Shown here: one piece after another, positions 1-5,026 of the stretch
How positions within the stretch are numbered: the first letter of the stretch is position 1
Layout: the number at the start of each line of letters is the position of its first letter
NCBI GenBank assembly: GCA_030592835.1
Contig: JAUVIJ010000147.1
Location: forward strand, 1-5,026
Direction: 5' to 3'
From: Candidatus Cloacimonadota bacterium
Lineage (GTDB): Bacteria > Cloacimonadota > Cloacimonadia > Cloacimonadales > TCS61
DNA: 5,026 nucleotides
Notes under the pieces: model-generated
Databases searched by the model: none
Told to the model about the DNA's origin: nothing
What the model saw: only the letters and a program-made list of their open reading frames with translations
Translations under genes and position numbers: made by a program

Positions 1-42
1 AGGACTGCGTCCGGTGTGTTTACTCCGGCTACTGCCGGATGA
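1..42. repeat. GC-rich palindromic segment at the 3' end of the repeat-protein frame, possible inserted repeat
   Basis: Positions 1-40 are 24/40 G or C, against 15/40 in positions 41-80. The segment has three CCGG tetramers and a perfect hairpin, TCCGGC (24-29), loop TACT, GCCGGA (34-39). In the minus frame it encodes SGSSRSKHTGRSP exactly where a type IX sorting domain should continue with hydrophobic beta strands. The composition jump, the palindrome and the loss of the domain suggest a dispersed palindromic element or a recombination junction. Only one end is visible, so identity and size cannot be fixed. Confidence 0.4.
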
Positions 43-1776
43 CGGATTAATGGGGTTGGGATAATTTTGCAGATGTAAATCAGATGCAGGTATTAATTCA
101 ACCGAAGCATCAGTAATGGGATGGAGGTTTTCAAAATAGTTAAAGGTTCCATCATAATTTCCTAAAACTAGATCGGGATCTCCATCGGCATCCAGGTCAG
201 CCAGGGCGGGAGTAGTATTTTGTCCCCCTGAGATCCCGAAAAAAGGAAAGGGATTCTCTATCCATATTCCGTTCTGGTTCTCAAAATATGTAAGATCACC
301 CCATAAATTACCGGTAAGAATATCGAGGTCATCATCAAAATCCAGATCAGCAATAGTTGGAACACAGTTTGTGCCTACATCGATATTACCAAAATAGTTT
401 GGAATCTCGATCCAATCGGGATCTATTAGAGTTCCCTGATTTTCGAAATAGAACAGATTCCCATCTTCATTTCCGGCTATTATATCCAGATCGTTATCAC
501 TATCCATATCCAGCAAACGGGGAACCGACCAACCCCCCAAATCGACAAAGGCGAGAACATCACTTTGGTAGATAAAACCTGACCCTGTGTTGAGGTGAAA
601 AAAGAAATTTCCGCTGAGATCACCAACAATGGCATCGGGAAAATTATCATTATTTACGTCTCCTATTGTTATGGCAGAATAGATGGAATGGTCTATACTG
701 GAAAAATAACTGCTGTTTTCTTGCCAGGCGGGACCATAGATAGTGCCGGTATTTTCGTAATATTTAATGTCACCCAGATTACTACCGCTGATCAGATCCA
801 GATCATCATCACCATCGAAATCGAAGAAGACAGGATTACTTGCACCTCCTACATCCAGCACACCTCCAAAGAGCGAAGTATTGATTTGCCAGACAGGAAT
901 TGCAGGAGTACCATTATTTTCATAATAATTTAAGGGACCGGCAACAGTTCCGAAGATCAAATCAAAATTATTATCTCCATTTAAGTCGACGAGATCCGGA
1001 GAATTCCAATAAGTATCATTTCCCAGCCCGGCAAAGATAGTTGAGTTGATTTCCCAGTCAGCATTAACAGGATTGCCTGTATTCTCATAATAAACAAATC
1101 CATATGTATCTTTACCTACTAAAAGATCCTGATCATCGTCATTATCGATATCACAGAAATTCGGATAGGCGTAAAGTCCTACATCTCCGATTGTTTGAAC
1201 ATTGTTTTCGGAAAAATCAGCTTCTTCGTTTGTGCCTATATTGAAGTATATTTTAATTGTTCCATTATTGCTTAGTCCCACAACCAGATCGAGATCTCCA
1301 TCGTCATCCAGATCTGCCAGATCAGGTACGGGATTCTGTCCGACATTCAATCCGGCAAAAAAGTTATTGATAAGCTCAAATAAAGGTGTATTAGCAGTAC
1401 CATTGTTCAAGAAAAGATTTAATCCGCTATATCCTCCTGTGATGAAATCCAGATCGGAATCGTTATCAATATCCACACAAACACCTACTTCGGCATCTAA
1501 GGGATTGACTTCAGAAAATATATCATCACCTTCGGTAAAAACCGGAGATTGTGAATCGCCGATATTTTCCATATAATAAGGGACATCATTGAGATTACCT
1601 AACAAAAGATCGAGGTCATTATCTCCATCCAGATCGGCAAAGCGGGGTTGGGAAAAGGGTAGACTTGGTACACCGCTGGGATTAAAAATGGCATTATTCT
1701 GCTGCCAGGGCTGGGCAAGAAGTAATCCTGATAATAAAAACAAAAAAAATATACTGATCACTATCGTTCGATTCAT
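1..1776 (-). CDS. Secreted FG-GAP/VCBS repeat protein with a C-terminal sorting signal, 3' end beyond the window
   Basis: I read 592 codons without a stop from ATG at 1776 to the left edge, so the C-terminus is missing. The start follows GGAGG (1786-1790) by 9 nt. Residues 1-21 form a signal peptide (hydrophobic core ISIFFLFLLSGLLL, likely cleavage after Ala21 in LLA/QPW). Ten repeats follow, beginning near residues 46, 100, 153, 207, 262, 317, 371, 421, 475 and 525. Each has a DxDxDxDxD-type loop (for example ADLDGDNDLDLLLG), then G and a YYEN/YFEN strand. This is the Ca2+-loop pattern of FG-GAP/VCBS beta-propeller repeats. Residues 571-578 read NYPNPINP, the opening of a type IX (Por) sorting domain, which implies outer-membrane secretion or surface attachment. 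After Ser579 the sequence turns into SGSSRSKHTGRSP, unlike that domain. The precise role is unknown; binding or structure at the surface is inferred. It is divergent from the transporter and has its own promoter. Confidence 0.93.
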   Translation of the reverse strand, partial: MNRTIVISIFFLFLLSGLLLAQPWQQNNAIFNPSGVPSLPFSQPRFADLDGDNDLDLLLGNLNDVPYYMENIGDSQSPVFTEGDDIFSEVNPLDAEVGVCVDIDNDSDLDFITGGYSGLNLFLNNGTANTPLFELINNFFAGLNVGQNPVPDLADLDDDGDLDLVVGLSNNGTIKIYFNIGTNEEADFSENNVQTIGDVGLYAYPNFCDIDNDDDQDLLVGKDTYGFVYYENTGNPVNADWEINSTIFAGLGNDTYWNSPDLVDLNGDNNFDLIFGTVAGPLNYYENNGTPAIPVWQINTSLFGGVLDVGGASNPVFFDFDGDDDLDLISGSNLGDIKYYENTGTIYGPAWQENSSYFSSIDHSIYSAITIGDVNNDNFPDAIVGDLSGNFFFHLNTGSGFIYQSDVLAFVDLGGWSVPRLLDMDSDNDLDIIAGNEDGNLFYFENQGTLIDPDWIEIPNYFGNIDVGTNCVPTIADLDFDDDLDILTGNLWGDLTYFENQNGIWIENPFPFFGISGGQNTTPALADLDADGDPDLVLGNYDGTFNYFENLHPITDASVELIPASDLHLQNYPNPINPSSGSSRSKHTGRSP

Positions 1777-1810
1777 AAGAATTATCCTCCATATTCCTTT
1801 GTATAAAGGT

Positions 1811-1839
1811 ATATTAGGTCTTGAATGTGAAATTGTCAA
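1811..1839 (-). promoter_or_regulatory. Sigma70-type promoter of the FG-GAP repeat protein
   Basis: On the minus strand, TTGACA (1839-1834) is separated by 17 nt from TAATAT (1816-1811), 28 nt upstream of the Shine-Dalgarno-start region. Transcription should begin near 1804 and give a leader of about 28 nt. A perfect small palindrome, CCTTT (1796-1800) and AAAGG (1805-1809) with a 4-nt loop, lies over the predicted start site and could be a 5'-end stem or an operator. The match to consensus is strong, but promoter function is inferred. Confidence 0.75.
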
Positions 1840-2006
1840 TTTATCATTTTCCGGTGGTAGGATAATATGGTGTTTCGCAGAGAATTAGAGATCGAAGCCG
1901 AATATGGCAGTATGTCTTTATAGACTGTTAACAAAAGATGAGAAACATCGGAATGTTCAATTTATTGATCTTCCGATTGTTTGGAGTATTTCAACATTCC
2001 GAAGAA

Positions 2007-2059
2007 CCAGCACCTACTTTGGAAGAACAAAAATAGAAGCATATCAAAGTAGGTGCTGG
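2007..2059. repeat. Perfect 15-bp inverted repeat
   Basis: CCAGCACCTACTTTG (2007-2021) and its exact reverse complement (2045-2059) flank a 23-nt AT-rich spacer. The outer TTCCGAA (1997-2003) and TTCGGAA (2064-2070) extend the pairing after small unequal gaps of 3 and 4 nt. The stem is long enough that chance is unlikely in this AT-rich spacer. No T-run follows on either strand, so it is not a classical intrinsic terminator. A REP-like or MITE-like identity is possible but inferred. Confidence 0.8.
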
Positions 2060-2086
2060 TACATTCGGAAGTTAGGTTGTATTATT

Positions 2087-2123
2087 TAACTCGACTCGAG
2101 TTTAGGAAACCAGAGTCGGGTTA
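2087..2123. repeat. 11-bp hairpin upstream of the transporter promoter
   Basis: TAACTCGACTC (2087-2097) pairs with GAGTCGGGTTA (2113-2123) over 11 positions, one of them G-U, with a 15-nt loop. It ends 26 nt before the -35 box of the transporter, so the transporter mRNA should not include it. T-rich but interrupted sequence follows (2124-2150). It might terminate a short plus-strand RNA from the structured block, or bind a regulator. The neighbouring coding genes need no terminator here because they diverge. Confidence 0.5.
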
Positions 2124-2149
2124 TAGTCTTAACTATTTTCATTTTAATT

Positions 2150-2178
2150 TTGACATTTTTCTAAAGAATTAATATATA
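2150..2178 (+). promoter_or_regulatory. Sigma70-type promoter of the SLC12-family transporter
   Basis: TTGACA (2150-2155), a 17-nt spacer and TATATA (2173-2178) give a near-consensus sigma70-type promoter. The predicted start is near 2185, leaving a leader of about 22 nt that carries the ribosome binding site TAAGGA (2197-2202). The leader is too short for a riboswitch or attenuator, so control, if any, would act at transcription initiation, perhaps through the palindromes upstream. Promoter function is inferred from sequence match and position. Confidence 0.75.
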
Positions 2179-2207
2179 CGGCAATCGATAAAGAATTAAG
2201 GATAAAT

Positions 2208-4418
2208 ATGGAAGATAAAGCCATACCGGTAGTAGAGAAATTCGGCACTTTTCTGGGAGTCTACACACCAAGCGTGCTTACTATTCTGGGGCTTATCATG
2301 TATTTGCGCTTTGGCTGGGTTCTTGGTAATATCGGATTGGGATTAACCATTCTAATCGTTTTAATGGCGAGTTCGATTACATTCATCACAGCTTTGAGTG
2401 CCTCGGCAATTGCAACCAATATGCGGGTCGGAGTTGGTGGGGAATATTATATTATCTCCCGCAGCCTGGGTCTGGAATTGGGTGGTGCTATCGGGATTCC
2501 ACTTTATCTTTGCAGGACTTTGAGCATAACTTTTTACAGTTTTGGATTGGCGGAAGTAATAGCCATGTTCTGGCCGGTCTCACTGGGAGTTATGCCGGAT
2601 CATATGATTCAAATTATTACTGTTTTTATTATTGTCATTATAACGATGATCTCTGGTAAAAGTGCTGGATTGGTCCTTAAATTACAAATTCCGATATTGA
2701 TAGCTGTGGTGGTTTCTCTGCTTGCTCTTATTATTGGTGTTTTTTCGGAAGGTCTCCAGGCGCCGGAAATGGTAGCAACCTACAGAACTGCTCCTAAAGG
2801 ATTTTGGTATGTATTTGCTGTCTTTTTCCCAGCGGTTACAGGTTTTACAGCCGGAATCGGAATGAGCGGAGATCTTAAAAATCCACGTAAATCGATTCCC
2901 AAAGGAACCATATTAGCCGTGGCTACTGGCACATTGGTCTATCTATTGATCCCAATCTTACTATCGATAACCACTAAGATAAAACCGGAAGAACTAGCCT
3001 CTCTCGGAGTGAAAACCTGGAATAAAGTTGCATTCCTGGGAGCGGTTTTGGTCGTGGCAGGAATTTTCGGGGCAATCCTTTCTTCTGCTTTTGGTAGTGT
3101 TCTGGGTGGACCGCGAGTATTGCAGTCTCTCGCCCAGGATAAACTCGTACCCAGATTCCTGGCAAAATTATCCAAAACAGGACAACCGACTCTTGCCACC
3201 TGGGTCAGCGGTATTATTGCCCTGGCAGCCGTTGCTCTGGGCGGATTGAATGCAGTAGCTCAATTTGTTACTATCTTGTTTTTGACACTTTATGTAATGA
3301 TAAATTTCAGTGCTGCCATCGAGAAGTTAACCAGCGACACCTCATTTCGTCCCAAAATTAATGTGCCCTGGTATATCTCACTGATAGGTTCACTGGGAGC
3401 TATAGTAGTAATGTTTCTGATCAGTCCGATTGCATGCATAGTTGGTATCGCTCTTGAGTTTATCCTTTACTGGGTATTGCGCGAGCGAGTAATGAAAAAA
3501 CAGTGGGGAGATGTACGAGCCGGATTCTGGGGAACAGTTGCCAGGTTCGCATTACTAAAACTTAAACATCACGAGAATGATCCTCGTAATTGGCGTCCTC
3601 ATATCCTTATTTTTGCCGGAGATGTTGAGAAAAGACTTTATCTGATTTACCTGGCAAATTATTTCAATCAGGGTCGTGGTATTTTAACTGTATGCAAACT
3701 GGTAATTGGAAAATTGATCAGCGATGAACTCAATATCCAGGAAGAAACCCAAAAGATGGATGCATACCTGGAAAATGAAGGCATCTCTGCTTTTAGTGAA
3801 GTTGATGCAGTGCCGGAATTTGAGACTGGTGTAATTAGTATCACGCAGGCAAATGGTATTGCTGGATTGCAATCCAATACGGTTATTATTGGCTGGTCCG
3901 ATAAAAAAGATAGAATGATATCATGTCTTCGCATTTTCAGGGTTATATCTAAACTGAGAAGAAGTTCTATCCTGATCAGGATCAATGAATTTTCTCCCTA
4001 TACGTCTAAGAAAAGGATCGATATCTGGTGGCGTGGTAAGCATAGCAACGGAGATTTGATGTTGCTTTTGGCATATCTGCTGAATTTGAATAATAATTGG
4101 GAAAGAGCCAAGATTGTTATTCAAACTATTATTGTGGAAGAAACCGATGTTGAATTTATGCATAATATTCTGGAAAAGATGATCCAGGATATTCGAATTG
4201 AAGCTGAACCGAAAGTCATCGTAAAGCCCAGGGATAAATCTGTTACGGAAATTATTCATGAATACAGCAAAGATGCGGATATCGTTTTTATGGGATTTAA
4301 CCTGCCTGAACCCGGTGGAGAAAGTGATTATAGTGATAGATTGGATGAACTTTCCCATGGTTTGAAAACGACGGTGTTTGTTCTAAACGGAGAAGAATTT
4401 GCCGGGGAAATGATATAA
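2208..4418 (+). CDS. Bacterial SLC12/CCC-family cation-chloride (Na-K-Cl type) cotransporter
   Basis: This is a 736-residue inner-membrane transporter with about 12 helices (residues ~18-427) and a cytoplasmic C-terminal domain (~464-736). Family signs are TILGLIMYLRFGWV in TM1 (25-38), GGEYYIISRSLG leading into TM3 (77-88), FFPAVTGFTAG and SGDL in TM6 (206-223), ILSSAFGS in TM8 (290-297), FLTLYVMINFS in TM10 (358-368), NWRPHILIF at the cytoplasmic junction (461-469) and IDIWW (604-608) in the C-terminal domain. Matched by memory to animal NKCC1, Pro208, Thr211 and Tyr80/81 sit at K+-site positions, Ser292/Ser293 at the Na+ site and Tyr362 at a Cl- site. TM1 has Thr25 and Leu27 where NKCC1 has Asn and Trp. 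Electroneutral Na+/K+/Cl- symport is therefore plausible, but substrate is inferred. The N-terminus is short, without the phosphoregulatory region of animal proteins. The start at 2208 has TAAGGA 5 nt upstream. It is monocistronic, with its stop 1 nt from a convergent gene. Confidence 0.93.
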   Translation: MEDKAIPVVEKFGTFLGVYTPSVLTILGLIMYLRFGWVLGNIGLGLTILIVLMASSITFITALSASAIATNMRVGVGGEYYIISRSLGLELGGAIGIPLYLCRTLSITFYSFGLAEVIAMFWPVSLGVMPDHMIQIITVFIIVIITMISGKSAGLVLKLQIPILIAVVVSLLALIIGVFSEGLQAPEMVATYRTAPKGFWYVFAVFFPAVTGFTAGIGMSGDLKNPRKSIPKGTILAVATGTLVYLLIPILLSITTKIKPEELASLGVKTWNKVAFLGAVLVVAGIFGAILSSAFGSVLGGPRVLQSLAQDKLVPRFLAKLSKTGQPTLATWVSGIIALAAVALGGLNAVAQFVTILFLTLYVMINFSAAIEKLTSDTSFRPKINVPWYISLIGSLGAIVVMFLISPIACIVGIALEFILYWVLRERVMKKQWGDVRAGFWGTVARFALLKLKHHENDPRNWRPHILIFAGDVEKRLYLIYLANYFNQGRGILTVCKLVIGKLISDELNIQEETQKMDAYLENEGISAFSEVDAVPEFETGVISITQANGIAGLQSNTVIIGWSDKKDRMISCLRIFRVISKLRRSSILIRINEFSPYTSKKRIDIWWRGKHSNGDLMLLLAYLLNLNNNWERAKIVIQTIIVEETDVEFMHNILEKMIQDIRIEAEPKVIVKPRDKSVTEIIHEYSKDADIVFMGFNLPEPGGESDYSDRLDELSHGLKTTVFVLNGEEFAGEMI

Positions 4419-4419
4419 A

Positions 4420-4572
4420 TTATTCGGATTCTATATCTTCTTTATCCTGATCCGTTTGCTGTTCTCCATCTTTTTTCTTTTTGTTCTGTTTCCGCTTTCT
4501 TTTCTCTTCTTGTTTCTTCAATCTGGCCAGATCACGCTGACGCTTCTCATATTTGTAATTTTGTTTTGGCAT
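4420..4572 (-). CDS. Small lysine/arginine-rich protein, 50 residues, function unknown
   Basis: ATG at 4572 opens a 50-codon frame ending in TAA at 4422-4420. GAGAGG (4581-4576) lies 3 nt before the start, a close but usable ribosome binding site. The protein starts MPKQNYKYEKRQRDLARLKK and has 13 Lys and 5 Arg. It is a predicted charged, possibly helical or coiled-coil stretch (about residues 7-34), then an acidic tail (35-50, eight Asp/Glu). It has no membrane segment, signal peptide or cysteines. Small proteins with a similar Tyr-Glu-Lys-Arg-Gln basic start occur widely in bacteria as uncharacterised proteins, as I recall; I know no function. Nucleic-acid or ribosome binding is conceivable from charge alone. 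It converges on the transporter, with the two stops 1 nt apart. I see no convincing promoter upstream. Confidence 0.8.
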   Translation of the reverse strand: MPKQNYKYEKRQRDLARLKKQEEKRKRKQNKKKKDGEQQTDQDKEDIESE

Positions 4573-4695
4573 AATCCTCTCATTTCTTTGTTGAGCTTAT
4601 AGTTTTTCTATCTGTATTATGCAGCATTTATTTTTAAAATACTGACTTTAATGTTATAAATGGTTAATTGCAATTTACTTAAATTCACACTTGCG

Positions 4696-4729
4696 AATAA
4701 ATTCAATGAATAAATTAAGTCAATAAATT
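4696..4729. repeat. Three AATAAATT repeats at 13-nt spacing
   Basis: AATAAATT occurs at 4696-4703, 4709-4716 and 4722-4729, so starts are exactly 13 nt apart, with differing 5-nt spacers (CAATG, AAGTC). A fourth copy at 4760-4767 overlaps the -10 of the candidate promoter. The array ends 9 nt before the TTGACA at 4739. Regular spacing could indicate a regulator-binding array or iterons, but the motif is pure AT in AT-rich DNA, so chance remains a real explanation. Confidence 0.4.
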
Positions 4730-4738
4730 TTCATTATT

Positions 4739-4767
4739 TTGACATTGGAAATTTATCTTAATAAATT
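4739..4767 (+). promoter_or_regulatory. Possible sigma70-type promoter, no gene seen downstream in the window
   Basis: TTGACA (4739-4744), a 17-nt spacer and TAAATT (4762-4767) make a perfect -35 with a weak -10 (4 of 6 matches to TATAAT). It would direct a plus-strand transcript from about 4774 toward the right edge, through the hairpins and with no credible coding frame before 5026. It could serve a gene beyond the edge or a small RNA. AT-rich sequence yields such matches by chance, so confidence is modest. Confidence 0.35.
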
Positions 4768-4961
4768 TTAAAACTGATTTATAAAAAAGGATTAGCTAAT
4801 TTATATAAACTTTCTTACTCATATTCCAAATCTATTGGCTTGACAAAATAGATAAAGAATTGCTCAAAATAAAATAGAAGATCAATTACTTGTCAGAAGT
4901 TCTTGATTCATTCTCAGTTAGGCTCCGATTAAAATAATATGAAACAATGGGTGTCTATCTT

Positions 4962-5003
4962 ATCAGGATTATTTTCCTGATTATTTGATGACTGTTTGTC
5001 GTC
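4962..5003. repeat. Two tandem short hairpins
   Basis: ATCAGGA (4962-4968) and TCCTGAT (4975-4981) pair over 7 bp with a 6-nt loop. GATGAC (4987-4992) and GTCGTC (4998-5003) pair over 6 positions, one of them G-U, with a 5-nt loop. They lie 5 nt apart and neither is followed by a clear T-run, so a terminator call is not supported. Together with the weaker interrupted stem at 4881-4907 they hint at a structured plus-strand RNA. Confidence 0.4.
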
Positions 5004-5026
5004 AATTTTGAGAAATAAATACCTGA

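Larger units (their letters stand above)
1914..2123. repeat. Highly structured intergenic block between the divergent promoters (candidate palindromic element or ncRNA)
   Basis: About 210 nt lie between the two promoters, with inverted repeats through most of their length. The pairings are GTCT/AGAC (1914-1917 with 1922-1925), ATCGGAA/TTCCGAT (1947-1953 with 1971-1977), TCGGAATGTT/AACATTCCGA (1948-1957 with 1993-2002), a perfect 15-bp stem (2007-2021 with 2045-2059) flanked by TTCCGAA/TTCGGAA (1997-2003 with 2064-2070), and an 11-bp stem (2087-2097 with 2113-2123). Some pairings exclude each other. An open frame of 61 codons crosses it from 1904, but it lacks a ribosome binding site and its sequence is dictated by the palindromes. 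The block may be a REP/MITE-like element, a structured small RNA or a regulatory region; I cannot choose from one copy. Confidence 0.5.
4573..5026. other. AT-rich region without a recognisable gene
   Basis: These 454 nt hold no frame with a start, a ribosome binding site and useful length on either strand. The longest ATG frames near the right end are 13-residue peptides (4939-4980 and 4947-4988). The region holds an AATAAATT array, a possible plus-strand promoter at 4739-4767, a second isolated TTGACA at 4840-4845 without a good -10, and hairpins at 4881-4907, 4962-4981 and 4987-5003. It may be the upstream region of a gene beyond the right edge, or contain a small RNA. Confidence 0.6.

Noticed and set aside
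357..1576. Plus-strand open frames of 72, 112 and 124 codons (357-575, 595-933, 1202-1576)
   Set aside because: They are antisense to the 592-codon repeat protein; their openness comes from the complement of repeated Asp/Leu codons. They have no family resemblance.
1..1776. CRISPR-like or tandem DNA repeat array suggested by recurring GATC/CAGATC words
   Set aside because: The recurrence comes from codons for DxDxD loops every ~54 residues; the DNA between is not conserved as repeat and spacer.
1589..1888. 99-codon plus-strand frame running from inside the repeat-protein gene into the intergenic region
   Set aside because: It overlaps the signal-peptide end, start site and promoter of the minus-strand gene, has low-complexity translation and no recognisable domain.
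1904..2089. 61-codon plus-strand frame in the intergenic region
   Set aside because: No ribosome binding site before the ATG, and the frame runs straight through the large inverted repeats, so its sequence is explained by palindromic DNA.
2939..4358. Minus-strand frames of up to 145 codons inside the transporter (2939-3199, 2974-3165, 3668-3985, 3684-3872, 3921-4358) and a plus frame at 3028-3249
   Set aside because: They are shadows of the 736-residue transporter, whose frame shows clear family motifs throughout this stretch.
4419..4500. Intrinsic terminator for the transporter in the T-rich sequence after its stop
   Set aside because: The T-runs are the complement of lysine codons of the small minus-strand gene, and no stem precedes them.
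4939..4988. Two overlapping 13-residue frames (MKQWVSILSGLFS and MGVYLIRIIFLII) as leader peptides
   Set aside because: Neither has a ribosome binding site, and no downstream gene or run of regulatory codons is visible to support a leader role.

Overview
The window looks like chromosomal DNA from an AT-leaning, Gram-negative-type bacterium of the FCB group. The best clues are a secreted FG-GAP/VCBS repeat protein that ends in a YPNP-type C-terminal sorting signal (type IX secretion, TIGR04183-like) and a bacterial SLC12-type cation-chloride cotransporter. That pairing, with the base composition, would fit Candidatus Cloacimonadota or a relative. This placement is inference; there is no rRNA or marker gene to confirm it.

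Layout. From 1776 down to the left edge, on the minus strand, one open frame of 592 codons encodes an exported protein. It has a signal peptide, ten Ca2+-loop (FG-GAP/VCBS) repeats at a regular pitch of about 54 residues, and the start of a sorting domain. The last ~40 bases before the edge change abruptly to GC-rich sequence with a perfect hairpin, and the expected sorting-domain sequence is lost there. From 1777 to 2207 lies a divergent intergenic region with a near-consensus sigma70-type promoter facing each way (TTGACA, 17-nt spacer, good -10). Between them is a roughly 210-nt block packed with inverted repeats, including a perfect 15-bp stem. From 2208 to 4418, plus strand, a 736-residue SLC12-family transporter is complete: 12 membrane segments, then a large cytoplasmic C-terminal domain. 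It keeps the two serines of the Na+ site. Its stop codon is one base from the stop of a convergent 50-residue, lysine-rich small protein (4420-4572, minus strand). From 4573 to the right edge I find no gene. This AT-rich stretch holds a 13-nt-period array of AATAAATT, a possible promoter and a few hairpins.

The genes do not form an obvious pathway: the three coding regions are divergent or convergent, so each is its own transcription unit. The transporter probably serves ion or osmotic balance. The repeat protein is a surface or secreted structural or binding protein. The small basic protein has no known role. The least explained parts are the structured block between the divergent promoters and the disrupted sorting domain at the left edge.
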